Below are positions 8,285 through 16,266 of a DNA stretch of 64,000 nucleotides, piece after piece; the stretch's first letter is position 1, and each line of letters starts with the position of its first letter. The notes beneath the pieces were generated by a model, which saw nothing but the letters and a program-made list of their open reading frames with translations, was not told the DNA's origin and did no database searches. The stretch is from Betaproteobacteria bacterium (GTDB lineage Bacteria > Pseudomonadota > Gammaproteobacteria > Burkholderiales > Casimicrobiaceae). Where the stretch lies: positions 620,001 through 684,000 of the forward strand of contig JAAFJO010000001.1 in NCBI GenBank assembly GCA_013298145.1, in the 5' to 3' direction. The position numbers and the translations under genes were made by a program.

Positions 8285-9835
8285 TCAGTTTGTTGCCCTC
8301 GACGACACATTCATCGCAAAAAGCTTCACGCGGTCTTGGGCGGGGCCGCTCCGAGTTGCACCAATCACAAGATCGGCTGCCCCCGCTGCGATGAATGCCG
8401 AAAGCTCAATCTCGCCCGTATCATCGAGCTCGCTCAAGAGCTCCGACACATCACGAAACGCAACGTTTTTCCAAGCGCCAGTTGAGGTGCGGTCGGATAC
8501 GAAAAGCGTCGCGCGACGTGCGGCCTTGTCCCACGCGAGGTAGGCTAGACGATCCGCGGAATCAGCTCGCAATACGCGGCAACGAACAAACTCTCGGCAA
8601 GCGCTGCGCTCACCGTTGGCACTCGCCCACGCTGCGGGCGCGGGTGTTGCGCCTTGCAGTCCTTCCAGTAGGACGACTTCGTTGCCGTTAGTTGCCCAAC
8701 TGCGAATCGTTCCGTCGGTCGCGAGTGCGAAATCGAATCGATCTTTGCGTCGTAATGAAACGCTTGCTTGTCCGACCGCGAACGGAGACAGCCACAGCTG
8801 TTGCGGCGTACTCGACGCGCGAAACCAACGACTCCCAAAGAGCGGTGAGTTCGAATCAATCTGATCGCTTAGATACGTAATGTCCCCGTTGTTTTCGATG
8901 GCCAGATCGTTGAATATGTTGTTCATATCAAACAGACAACCACGGGGCGATGGTGAAAAACACAACTCTTTGTACGCAATCGTCTTTAGTTCATTGCTTC
9001 CGCGATCACGCCACAAAAGGTAGTCGCCTCCGTAGCCCGAAAAAGGGAACGACGTCGCTGGCTCCGTGATGCCAAATAGTGAGACCACAAACACATCGCC
9101 GCGTGCTCCGGACAGCGCAGATCTCAGCGAAAATCGCTGCAGTTGGTAGCGAACGCCTCCTGCAGTCCGATCAGGTGTGAAATCGATCGGTAATGTGACC
9201 GCGGTTTGCGCGGTGCTCCCCCACATACCGTTCGACGTACTTCGAGTTTCCAGAAAATAACTTCCCGAGTTCAGTACCAACCGCGCAGCAAATAACTCGC
9301 CACCCACTGCTGGACCGACTACGGATTCGGCCTCGCTGCCGCGAAACAGTTCTGTAATTGCCGCTGGTACAACTGGACGCTGTAAAACCGAGTACAAGGT
9401 GTTTGCGCCAAACGAAACGTAGCTCACGCCCGATTTGCTGGCCACTATGTTGCTAAACGGATGCGTGAAACTGGTCGTACCGAGTGAAAACTCCGCGCCT
9501 GGTATGAGCGTTGCGAACGCTGCGCTACGCGCTTCGTTGGCTGCGCCACCCGCCTCGGTAAATGTGTTTAGGTGTATGTACGTGCGTTGCTGCGCATCGA
9601 CCGACGTTTTGAGTTGCGGTGCCATCTCAAACGTCCTGCTTAGATTGTTCACGAACGCCCCGTTGACCAGTGGGAATGCGTTCGGTGATTGAGGGACAAG
9701 CAATGAAATCACTGGCGCTGCAATTGTGACCACCGGCGTGGGCGCGACTGCGGCATCTTCGCCCGAACCACAACCCGACAAACTCATCGCAGCAGCCACG
9801 ATCACCGCTGTCGCACTGAATGGCCTACTCATCAT
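8285..9835 (-). CDS. Hypothetical lipoprotein, 516 aa
   Basis: I do not recognise a family. The N-terminus is a clear lipoprotein signal (AVIVAAAMSLSGCGSGED) with the lipobox Cys at about residue 22, followed by a Thr/Pro/Val-rich linker. The rest looks beta-rich, with repeated stretches such as FALATDGTIRSWATNGNEV and RLAYLAWDKAARRATLFV that suggest a propeller-like or repeat fold. Two Cys pairs in the middle (CFSPSPRGC and CREFVRC) could form disulfides. AGGAGA lies six bases before the start, a good ribosome binding site. It is convergent with the radical SAM gene. Confidence 0.75.
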   Translation of the reverse strand: MMSRPFSATAVIVAAAMSLSGCGSGEDAAVAPTPVVTIAAPVISLLVPQSPNAFPLVNGAFVNNLSRTFEMAPQLKTSVDAQQRTYIHLNTFTEAGGAANEARSAAFATLIPGAEFSLGTTSFTHPFSNIVASKSGVSYVSFGANTLYSVLQRPVVPAAITELFRGSEAESVVGPAVGGELFAARLVLNSGSYFLETRSTSNGMWGSTAQTAVTLPIDFTPDRTAGGVRYQLQRFSLRSALSGARGDVFVVSLFGITEPATSFPFSGYGGDYLLWRDRGSNELKTIAYKELCFSPSPRGCLFDMNNIFNDLAIENNGDITYLSDQIDSNSPLFGSRWFRASSTPQQLWLSPFAVGQASVSLRRKDRFDFALATDGTIRSWATNGNEVVLLEGLQGATPAPAAWASANGERSACREFVRCRVLRADSADRLAYLAWDKAARRATLFVSDRTSTGAWKNVAFRDVSELLSELDDTGEIELSAFIAAGAADLVIGATRSGPAQDRVKLFAMNVSSRATN

Positions 9836-10326
9836 TCGTTTCTCCTACGCGAAGTGCGCATTATCGTGAGTTCGCCGCTGGGCAATTCATCAAAACTGCT
9901 ATGCCAGAGGTTTAACGCAGTGAGTTGATCGCGCAGCTAACGCCGACAAACAACGCTCGTCAAGCGCAACGCGAAAGCACTCGCGCGAGCGCCGCGCCGG
10001 CACGACAGCGGCGGCGCTTGTAAGTAGCGGTCGAGAGCAGATAGCCCAAAACGTCATCGCGAAATTAAATTGGTCGAGCTACTTAAATTAGCATTCTATG
10101 GACAAGATAAATTATCGCTATAGAGCCATACTTCGATGGGGCGATGCGGCCAATTGGAGTAGTCGCTTCAACACTGTGCGTTCGGTGAGAACTGTCATTC
10201 CCGCGAAAGCGGGAACCTACTCATTGATTGATGTTCTCCGTTTCGGAGCGCGGGTGTCGGCAGTGGGTCCCCGCGTTCGCGGTGATGACAGATTGGTGGA
10301 GTGCTGCGCTGGTTGAGCTGCGCAAG
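9836..10326. other. 491-base intergenic region with a GC hairpin and one proteobacterial palindrome
   Basis: No believable ORF. An 8-bp inverted repeat AGCGCCGC / GCGGCGCT lies at 9988-10018. The stretch around 10030-10110 is AT-rich. Repeat Q1 occupies 10192-10290. The 5' part must carry the promoter of the lipoprotein gene. Confidence 0.6.
10192..10290. repeat. TCATTCCCGCGAAAGCGGGAA-type palindrome pair (copy Q1)
   Basis: The segment starts with TGTCATTCCCGCGAAAGCGG and ends with an inverted relative (CCCCGCGTTCGCGGTGATGACA). Palindromes of this ATTCCCGCGAAAGCGGGAA type are common in several proteobacteria. A second copy is at 14139-14247. Confidence 0.85.
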
Positions 10327-10530
10327 CTAAGCCAAGCGCTGCTCGTCACCCATTTCGCCACCACGCGAAGGCAACGCGGCCATGATCGCGCGCCGCTCGG
10401 CGTGCGTGAAGCTCGCCCACTGTGCAATCTCATCCAATGTGCGATTACAACCGACGCATAAACCCGAGTCGGGATCGACAGTGCAGATTTTTATGCAGGG
10501 GGTTTCGATGGGTTGGAACGTCGGAAGCAT
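10327..10530 (-). CDS. DUF1289 domain protein
   Basis: A 67-residue protein with the four-Cys DUF1289 pattern: PCIKIC (Cys12, Cys16) and LCVGCNRT (Cys25, Cys28), followed by [19 protein letters not shown], which is the usual C-terminal helix of the family. The Cys set probably binds a metal or Fe-S cluster. Its cellular role is not known. It is divergent from the secreted protein at 10623. Confidence 0.85.
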   Translation of the reverse strand: MLPTFQPIETPCIKICTVDPDSGLCVGCNRTLDEIAQWASFTHAERRAIMAALPSRGGEMGDEQRLA

Positions 10531-10622
10531 GGTCGAATTATCTCAGCACCTTCGCCCGCTTGTTTCGCGGCATATCGAACTATCTTTCTCGCCGGGTGTC
10601 TGTTTTCAGTTTGGAGAGTTAA

Positions 10623-11003
10623 ATGATTTCACGTTCAATTCGTGCCGCCGCGTTTGTCGTTGTGGCGTTGCTATCCGCGCAAACGCTCGCCACCGACTTT
10701 TTTCGTGTTGATTTTGAAGTCAAGGTGAACGGCGAACGAATCGCCAACCCCACGATCACGACTAAAGAACGATCACCGACAAAGATGACGCTTTCGGGCC
10801 CAAATGGCGAGGGCTACGAACTCTCGCTTTTGATTGAATCGATGCCAAGCGATCAAATCAAATTGGCGGTCGATTTTCAGTCAGAAAAATTTGGAAACGC
10901 ATCACCGGTCCTCATCACGCGCAGCGGCCAACCGGCGATTTTCTCAACCGGCAAATTGCCAGACAAATTGCTAGAAATCAAGATCGTCGCATCACCAAAC
11001 TAG
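10623..11003 (+). CDS. Hypothetical secreted protein, 126 aa
   Basis: Signal peptide with an AAFVVVALLSAQTLA core, cut probably after residue 23. The mature part is about 100 residues and looks beta-rich (FFRVDFEVKVNGERIANPTI, EGYELSLLIES). It has no Cys. No family recognised. Fits a small periplasmic beta-sandwich protein. Start ATG 10623 is preceded by a GGAGAG ribosome binding site. Confidence 0.7.
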   Translation: MISRSIRAAAFVVVALLSAQTLATDFFRVDFEVKVNGERIANPTITTKERSPTKMTLSGPNGEGYELSLLIESMPSDQIKLAVDFQSEKFGNASPVLITRSGQPAIFSTGKLPDKLLEIKIVASPN

Positions 11004-11020
11004 TCGTAGCGCAGGTAGGG

Positions 11021-11809
11021 CTACCGAGACAGGATACGACGCGCGTTGGTTGTCGTCGCCTCCGCAAACGCCTCCACGCTCATCCCCCGCACCTCCGCGA
11101 GTATCGCGCCGATACGCGCGACATGCTCGGGCGCGTTGCGTTCGCGTGAGCCCATCGTGCCGAGAAAGCTGGGCGGAATATCCGGTGCGTCGGTTTCAAC
11201 GACGATGTGTTCAATCGGCATGTCGCACAGCAAGCGCCGCACGTTGTTCGCTTGCGGAAATGTCGCCGTTCCACCGAAGCCCAAACAAAACCCGAGCTTC
11301 ACGAATTCTTCGGCTTGCTGTTGGCTGCCGTTGAACGCATGCGCGAAACCGCCGCGAACTTTAATGCGGCGCAGATGTTTGAGCAGATGATCTTGCGAAC
11401 GTCGCACATGCAGCGACACTGGCAAATCGAAATCGCGCGCGATCTTCAATTGCTCCGCGTAGAACCATTCCTGTTCCGCTTGATTGAAATTCGGAATGAA
11501 AAAGTCGAGCCCGATTTCGCCAATCAAATCTGGCTTCTCGCGCTCGACCCACTCGCGCAGCACCGCGATGTGCTCCCGCGTGGAGACGCCACCCGGCCCC
11601 GCAACCCACATCGGATGAATGCCATAGCCCGTTAAGCAAAAGTCCGCGCCGTACTTTTCACAAGTCGCCTTCGCTTGCACGAAGTGATCGACATGGCCCG
11701 GTAAGTTGATGATCGCCTGCACGCCTGCCGAGCGCGCACGCGCAACCACGTCATCACGATCCGAATCAAATTCCGGCGCGTCGAGATGGCAATGGCTGTC
11801 GATCCACAT
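11021..11809 (-). CDS. TatD family metal-dependent hydrolase
   Basis: A 262-residue TIM-barrel nuclease/hydrolase. The metal-binding start MWIDSHCHLD (His7, His9) is present, as are GEIGLDF, the LHVRR segment, the HAFNGS block and the C-terminal ETDAPDIPPSF that carries the last metal-binding Asp. Bacterial TatD proteins are 3'-5' exonucleases in DNA repair or quality control, but paralogues vary, so I leave the symbol empty. Close behind and co-oriented with the DUF2059 gene, 21 bases apart. Confidence 0.9.
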   Translation of the reverse strand: MWIDSHCHLDAPEFDSDRDDVVARARSAGVQAIINLPGHVDHFVQAKATCEKYGADFCLTGYGIHPMWVAGPGGVSTREHIAVLREWVEREKPDLIGEIGLDFFIPNFNQAEQEWFYAEQLKIARDFDLPVSLHVRRSQDHLLKHLRRIKVRGGFAHAFNGSQQQAEEFVKLGFCLGFGGTATFPQANNVRRLLCDMPIEHIVVETDAPDIPPSFLGTMGSRERNAPEHVARIGAILAEVRGMSVEAFAEATTTNARRILSR

Positions 11810-11830
11810 GCGGTCGCTCGGGCGCGGAAT

Positions 11831-12340
11831 CTACTTCGCAGCCGAAATTTCTTTCGCAAGCCGGTCACTTCGCTCTTTCATTTGCGTCATCATCGGCTCC
11901 ATCAGTGATTGCATCACTGGCATTGCCTTTGACATGGCTTGTGGTGTTTTCTTGATCATGGCAACGCCTGCGGGTGAGCGATAGAAGTCCCGTATGCCGC
12001 GAAGCTCTTCAACTGAGTAAACCTCTGCGAAGGCATCGATCATCGCCACGCGAACCTTTCCCATGTATTCCGGACCCATCACATAGTCCATCGTTTCTGC
12101 GGCGAAGCGCTGCATGATTTCTTGCTGCTTTGCGTTGAGCTTTTCATTACCAAACTGTTTCTGAATTTGCGCCATCATTGGCTGCATTGATTGACGCATT
12201 CCCTGCACTAAAGAATCGCTAACGGTGAGCTCGACGACCTCCTGCGCGAGTTGCTTCGCATCGTTTGGCACCTGAGCCTGACTCAAAGCGGAAAGGGAAA
12301 GCGCGAGGATGGCGCCGAGGAGGAGATTGATTCGTTTCAT
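11831..12340 (-). CDS. DUF2059 domain protein, secreted
   Basis: A 169-residue protein with a signal peptide ending near SALSQAQ. The mature part is helical with the DUF2059 features: FAEVYSVEELRGIRDFYRSPAGVAMIKK and a Met-rich tail (PVMQSLMEPMMTQM). The role of the family is unknown; members are periplasmic and sometimes induced by stress. It is probably transcribed with the TatD gene downstream. Confidence 0.85.
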   Translation of the reverse strand: MKRINLLLGAILALSLSALSQAQVPNDAKQLAQEVVELTVSDSLVQGMRQSMQPMMAQIQKQFGNEKLNAKQQEIMQRFAAETMDYVMGPEYMGKVRVAMIDAFAEVYSVEELRGIRDFYRSPAGVAMIKKTPQAMSKAMPVMQSLMEPMMTQMKERSDRLAKEISAAK

Positions 12341-12469
12341 GACGTTTACCCGTTTTAGAAATACCTGCGGTCGTTCTTATATTGGATGCGAAGTGTAATC
12401 AGCTATCGCCACGTGCTTCACGAGAAAGCGCCGAAACGATGCCTCGCTTCGCGCGCTCGCCTAGCTCGC

Positions 12470-14083
12470 CTATTCCACCAACGCGCTAAACGTTAATCCA
12501 AACCGCGCCAAATACTTGCGCAAGCGATCCGCATCGTTCACTTCACTTCGCTCCTCGCGCGAGACGTTGTAGAGTTTGCGCCCCGCGTCCGAGAGCGTGC
12601 GGCTTTGTTTGCACACACGAATCACGGCTTCGAGTTGCAGGCGGTCGAAGAGATCGAGTTTCGCGAGTGCGGCCTCGTCGACATAGCGCTCGAGATCGAC
12701 ACTTCGCGCGCCCCTGGTCGATGCGTCTTTCGCCCAAAGCCATTTGAGCCGCTCGATTTCAGCATCGACTACGGCCTCGGTGATGCGCCCGCCGTCGGCG
12801 AGTGTGGCCATGCGAGTCACACTTGCGGAGAGATCACGGAAATTTCCTCTCCACGCCCCGTTTACGCCGGACGCGAAGCTCATATAGTGTTTTTTCGCTT
12901 CTACATTAAATCGAGCTTGTTGCCCAACATCTTTGGGGCTAAACGATAAAAGATAGTCTACGTTAGGCTCAATGTCTTCCGGTCGCTCAGCAAGGCCGGG
13001 TAAGGTGTAACTCCAAAGATTGATCCGCGCGAATAAATCCTCTCGAAACTCACCGTGCGCGACCGCATCACGAAGATCGAGATTGGTCCCCGCGATCAAC
13101 TGAAAATCGCTCGCGACTTCCTTATCTGCACCGACCGGATAGAAGCGTTTGTCTTCAATCGCTTTGAGCAGCATCGCTTGTTCATCGAGGCCTAGCGTGC
13201 CGATCTCATCAAGAAAAAGCACGCCTTTGTCAGCGCTGCGAAGTAAGCCCGCGCGATCGGCCATCGCGCCCGTGAACGCGCCTTTTTTGTGACCAAACAA
13301 AGTGGAAGCGGCGCCGTCGCCCATGAGCGTCGCGCAGTTCACTTCAACGAATTCGCCAGTGACGTTGTGTCGCTCTTTCTTCAATTCATAAATGCGCTTC
13401 GCGAGAAAACTTTTCCCCGCGCCTGTGGGGCCGGTCAGCAACACCGGTGCACTGGATCGCAGCGCCACGTGTTCAATCTCATCGATCAAGGCGTTGAAGC
13501 GCTTGTTTTTCGTCGCGATGCCGCTTTTCAAATAGCGCTTGGCATCGTCTGTCGCAATCGCAAAGCGTTTCGCAATCGCGTCGTAGCGCGAAAGGTCAAG
13601 ATCGATCAACGCATAGCTTCCCGGATCGCCTTCGCGCTGCGGGCGCGGCGGCGCAGTTTGCAGGAGCACGCCCGGCAGCACGCGCGCCTCTGCAAGCAAG
13701 AACAAACTAATCTGCGCGACGTGCGTGCCCGTTGTGATGTGAATCCAATAGTCCGATTGCTCCGGATCAAGCTTCTGCGCATGCGCCCAATCAAAGAGCG
13801 CGCCATACATCTCACCAAAGTCCCACGGATCGCACACAGGCAGCGCATGCAATGTGACGCGCGTGTCCGGGCTCACGAGCGCGATATCCGCCACCACTTG
13901 CTCTGCAATCCGCTCATGCCCCGGCGAATGCAACAGCTCAATCGCATCAATCGCGACACCCTCATGCTGCACGATGGAAATCGTAGGACGCCATTTTTGC
14001 CAGCGACCACGCCCGCCGCCTGCATCGAGTTGGGAGCCGAGGAAGCCGATGACGGTGGTGTGTTTTGTGGTTGGTTGTGACAC
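12470..14083 (-). CDS. rtcR: RtcR, sigma-54-dependent activator of RNA repair genes
   Basis: A 537-residue bacterial enhancer-binding protein. The N-terminal RtcR/CARF domain (about 1-185) begins with the family hallmark TVIGFLGSQLDAG. The AAA+ domain carries Walker A GPTGAGKS (218-225), the sigma-54 contact loop GAFTGA (268-273) and Walker B VLFLDE (288-293). The C-terminus is the DNA-binding part (ARSVDLERYVDEAALAKLDLFDRLQLEAVI onward). In Salmonella the CARF domain binds 5' tRNA fragments ending in cyclic phosphate and then activates rtcBA. I moved the start from 14131 to GTG 14083, which has AAGGAG nine bases before it and matches the family start. It is divergent from the slipin-rtcB operon, which it very likely controls. 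Confidence 0.95.
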   Translation of the reverse strand: MSQPTTKHTTVIGFLGSQLDAGGGRGRWQKWRPTISIVQHEGVAIDAIELLHSPGHERIAEQVVADIALVSPDTRVTLHALPVCDPWDFGEMYGALFDWAHAQKLDPEQSDYWIHITTGTHVAQISLFLLAEARVLPGVLLQTAPPRPQREGDPGSYALIDLDLSRYDAIAKRFAIATDDAKRYLKSGIATKNKRFNALIDEIEHVALRSSAPVLLTGPTGAGKSFLAKRIYELKKERHNVTGEFVEVNCATLMGDGAASTLFGHKKGAFTGAMADRAGLLRSADKGVLFLDEIGTLGLDEQAMLLKAIEDKRFYPVGADKEVASDFQLIAGTNLDLRDAVAHGEFREDLFARINLWSYTLPGLAERPEDIEPNVDYLLSFSPKDVGQQARFNVEAKKHYMSFASGVNGAWRGNFRDLSASVTRMATLADGGRITEAVVDAEIERLKWLWAKDASTRGARSVDLERYVDEAALAKLDLFDRLQLEAVIRVCKQSRTLSDAGRKLYNVSREERSEVNDADRLRKYLARFGLTFSALVE

Positions 14084-14138
14084 TCTTTGCTGCTCCTTGT
14101 TCTCTCTAGCGCTGGGTTCCTTGCACCACACCTCAATC

Positions 14139-14247
14139 TGTCATCCCCGCGGAGGCGGGGACCCAGACCCAAACGGTCGAGAAACTACGATCATTTGATC
14201 AACAGCAATCTGCCCGGTCTGGGTTCCCGCCTTCGCGGGAATGTCAG
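14139..14247. repeat. TCATCCCCGCGGAGGCGGGGA-type palindrome pair (copy Q2)
   Basis: Starts with CTGTCATCCCCGCGGAGG and ends with CCTTCGCGGGAATGTCAG, with GACCCAGACC-like inner arms (CCCAGACC / GGTCTGGG). Same family as 10192-10290. It sits between the rtcR start and the presumed RtcR binding sites. Confidence 0.85.
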
Positions 14248-14255
14248 ATATTAGT

Positions 14256-14311
14256 TAGCAATTTTGCTATTTAGCGTGCTTGCAAGCTAGCTTTATAGTG
14301 AACTGATTCAC
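14256..14311. promoter_or_regulatory. Candidate RtcR upstream activating sites
   Basis: Three perfect small palindromes lie 90-145 bases before the sigma-54 promoter: TAGCAATTTTGCTA at 14256-14269, GCTTGCAAGC at 14278-14287 and GTGAACTGATTCAC at 14298-14311. Enhancer-binding proteins usually act from this distance. Which of them RtcR binds, if any, is inference. Confidence 0.45.
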
Positions 14312-14398
14312 GCGCGGTACCAGCAAACGTGAGCAAACAAGAAAAGTCATTAGATAAATCAATGGTTTACGGTTGGCAGCCCCCGCCGACACACGATC

Positions 14399-14414
14399 TG
14401 GCACGCTCGCTGCA
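14399..14414 (+). promoter_or_regulatory. Sigma-54 (-24/-12) promoter of the RNA repair operon
   Basis: TGGCACGCTCGCTGCA matches the sigma-54 consensus TGGCACG-N4-TTGCA at every conserved base but one (C for the first T of TTGCA). The invariant GG and GC are correctly spaced. Transcription would start near 14425. It faces away from rtcR, a sigma-54 activator, so the pairing is strongly supported. The first coding start is about 565 bases downstream, leaving a long RNA leader. Confidence 0.88.
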
Positions 14415-14439
14415 ATAGAGGAAACGTCAAACAGAAAAC

Positions 14440-14545
14440 ATGATGCGCTTACAGGTTCTAGGGGTTTGCTCCCCGCCGGTGCGCGATGCCTCGAATGGTT
14501 CGAGTTGCGTGTTGCGTATGCCGCCGCATGTGGACTGCTTGATAT
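14440..14545 (+). ncRNA. Structured 5' part of the rtc operon leader
   Basis: Just after the predicted transcription start, several short hairpins can be drawn: GGGG-N6-CCCC near 14461-14474, a perfect six-bp stem CTCGAA-TGG-TTCGAG at 14490-14504, and ATGC-CGCC-GCAT near 14518-14529. No convincing ORF is present. Together with the tRNA-like elements that follow, this suggests a structured non-coding leader. The fold is drawn by eye only. Confidence 0.45.
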
Positions 14546-14602
14546 GAAGTTCTCTTGGCGACAGCGGCAACGCTGTTGGGTTCGATTCCCTTGAATTTCT
14601 CC
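14546..14602 (+). ncRNA. Minimal tRNA-like element with GNRA hairpin
   Basis: A seven-bp acceptor-like stem pairs GAAGTTC (14546-14552) with GAATTTC (14593-14599, one G-T wobble). Inside are a perfect six-bp hairpin with a GCAA tetraloop (ACAGCG-GCAA-CGCTGT, 14561-14576) and a T-arm-like GGG-TTCGATT-CCC with only three paired bases. It is far too short for a normal tRNA, with the D and anticodon arms replaced by one hairpin. The tail is TCC, not CCA. It directly abuts the full tRNA-shaped gene. It may be a tRNA remnant or a tRNA mimic of the kind known for bacterial Y RNAs. Confidence 0.5.
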
Positions 14603-14678
14603 TTTTGGATAGCTCAATCGGCAGAGCAATCGACCACGAATCGATATGTAGCGGGTTCGAATCCCGTTCCAAAAACCA
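14603..14678 (+). tRNA. tRNA-like gene, anticodon ACG (Arg-type) but C33
   Basis: A complete 76-base cloverleaf. Acceptor TTTTGGA pairs with TCCAAAA without mismatch, then A73 and an encoded CCA. U8 and A9 are present. The D-stem is GCTC/GAGC with GG in the loop. The anticodon stem is ATCGA/TCGAT with loop CCACGAA, and the T-arm is GCGGG-TTCGAAT-CCCGT (one wobble). The anticodon reads ACG, as in tRNA-Arg(ICG). However position 33 is C instead of the nearly invariant U, and the acceptor begins with four U-A pairs, unusual for a translating tRNA. It lies in the sigma-54/RtcR transcript, so it may serve RNA repair sensing rather than translation. Genuine tRNA shape is sure; function is inference. 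Confidence 0.8.
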
Positions 14679-14989
14679 GGCCTTGAAAGCCACCATGAAA
14701 CCGAGCCGCAAGGCTCACCGCCGAATGCAAATCGGCAACGCGGACAGCGAAGCATCAAAACGCGAAAGCGAATTGACGCGGCGGTGGAAGCGAAGACGAT
14801 TTGTCAGCCCGCGCGCTCTGCGATACGCAAGAGGCGAGGGCAAACGGCACGGCAGCGTTACTTGTGATGCGTTTGATGCAGTTTGATCGAGCGCAAAGCG
14901 AGCGACAACACCGATGCCCGATGTTCAACGCAAGCGAATCCCGCGAGTGGACTGTAACGGCAACACTCACGAACAAAGGAAGAACAAAA
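14679..14989 (+). other. Leader between tRNA-like gene and slipin
   Basis: This stretch of 311 bases has no recognised gene. A basic 64-codon ORF (ATG 14694 to stop 14886, start MKPSRKAHRRMQ) exists, but it has no clear ribosome binding site and an Arg-rich composition typical of chance ORFs, so I do not call it a gene. AAAGGA at about 14976-14981 is the slipin ribosome binding site. Confidence 0.5.
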
Positions 14990-16126
14990 ATGAAATTTAA
15001 TCGAGTAAGTGTGCGCAAAACCGAACGAGCGGTCCTCTTGCGCAATGGCGATTTCGAGCGCGTGCTCGCGCCAGGTCAATACTGGTTTCCTACGCTCTTC
15101 GACAAGATTGTCGTGGAGCGAAACGAGATGGCGCAGCCACTCTACATCGGCGCCGCTGCCGACTATTTGCTGGCGACCCCAAGCGATGCCGCAAACGAAT
15201 ACTTCGTGCGCGTCGAGCTGAACGATACGCAAGCCGGTCTTTTGTATGAGAACGATTCGCTCGTCGAGCTTTTGCCGCCTGCGACGCGTCGTTTGTATTG
15301 GAAGACTTCGGCAAACGTGCGCGTTGAAACCGTTGAGCTTTCGGGTGAAGGGGAGCTTGCGAAAGACTTGATCGCAAAGATCACGCATTCGCAATTGAAG
15401 CGTCGCGCGGTCGCGGGTTTGCAAGCGGTGTTGCAAGTGCAAGTGCCGGAATTCAACGTGGGTTTGCTCACGATTGACGGAAAGCTCGTGCGCTCGCTCA
15501 CGCCCGGCGCGTATGCGTTCTGGCGATTCAACCGCAACGTTTCCGTGGAATACGTGGATTTGCGCGTGCAGGCGGTTGAAGTCACCGGTCAAGAAATCTT
15601 GACGCGAGACAAAGTGGCGCTGCGGCTCAACCTTGGCGCAACGTGGCGATATGCGGACGTGTTGAAAGCGTTCGCGACGACTGCGAAGCCGGTGGATAAC
15701 CTCTATCGCGAATTGCAGTTTGCATTGCGCGCCGCAGTGGGAACGCAGTCGCTCGACGAGTTGCTGGAAAACAAAACGGCGCTTGATGAGAAGGTTGCAT
15801 CCGCAGTGCGCGAGCGTATAGCGAATGCAGGTATCGCGCTTGAGGCCGTGGGTGTGAAAGACATCATCCTGCCGGGCGAGATGAAAGCGATCCTCGCGCA
15901 AGTCGTAGAAGCGGAAAAAGTAGCGCAAGCCAACTTGATCCGTCGCCGCGAAGAAACCGCTGCATCGCGCTCGCTATTGAACACAGCGAAAGTGATGGAA
16001 GACAACCCAGTGGCGCTACGCCTGAAAGAGCTAGAAACGCTGGAACGCGTCGCGGAACGCATCGACAAAATCTCTGTGTTCGGAGGTTTGGATGGTGTGT
16101 TGAATGCGTTGGCAAAGGCCAAATGA
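14990..16126 (+). CDS. Slipin family SPFH/band-7 protein
   Basis: 378 residues from ATG 14990, which has AAAGGA upstream. The track start at 14801 lies far upstream without family similarity. The N-terminal part (MKFNRVSVRKTERAVLLRNG) and the band-7 core (VSVEYVDLRVQAVEVTGQEILTRDKVALRLN, then VGTQSLDELLENK and KDIILPGEMKAIL) identify a slipin. No transmembrane segment is evident, unlike many slipins. Slipins of this type recur beside rtcB in RtcR-controlled operons. Their role there is not established. The SPFH C-terminal coiled-coil (AEKVAQANLIRRREETAASRS) suggests oligomer formation. Confidence 0.9.
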   Translation: MKFNRVSVRKTERAVLLRNGDFERVLAPGQYWFPTLFDKIVVERNEMAQPLYIGAAADYLLATPSDAANEYFVRVELNDTQAGLLYENDSLVELLPPATRRLYWKTSANVRVETVELSGEGELAKDLIAKITHSQLKRRAVAGLQAVLQVQVPEFNVGLLTIDGKLVRSLTPGAYAFWRFNRNVSVEYVDLRVQAVEVTGQEILTRDKVALRLNLGATWRYADVLKAFATTAKPVDNLYRELQFALRAAVGTQSLDELLENKTALDEKVASAVRERIANAGIALEAVGVKDIILPGEMKAILAQVVEAEKVAQANLIRRREETAASRSLLNTAKVMEDNPVALRLKELETLERVAERIDKISVFGGLDGVLNALAKAK

Positions 16127-16256
16127 GACTCCCTCCCCTTCAAGGGGAGGGCGGGGTGGGGATGGGGTTCTTTTGTAGCGCTATCAAACCCCATCCCCCT
16201 CCCGTCGATACACTTTTCGACAAGCATGTCTACGTCCCCCTTGAAGGGGGAGGAAA
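16127..16256. repeat. CCCTCCCC-type palindromic repeat (copy P1) between slipin and rtcB
   Basis: Starts at the slipin stop. It has a perfect hairpin CCCTCCCCTT-C-AAGGGGAGGG, then GGGGATGGGGTT (about 16158-16169) mirrored by AACCCCATCCCC (16187-16198), and ends with CCCCCTTGAAGGGGGAGG. Related copies are in recG, in prmC and at 63315. The ORF track has run the rtcB frame back through it. Confidence 0.9.
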
Positions 16257-16266
16257 CCAGCAGAGA

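Noticed and set aside
14267-14758. 163-aa minus-strand ORF over the tRNA-like region
   Set aside because: Antisense to the tRNA-like genes and sigma-54 promoter, with no family resemblance.
14694-14886. A 64-codon basic ORF in the rtc leader
   Set aside because: No ribosome binding site and chance-like composition. Kept only as a remark.
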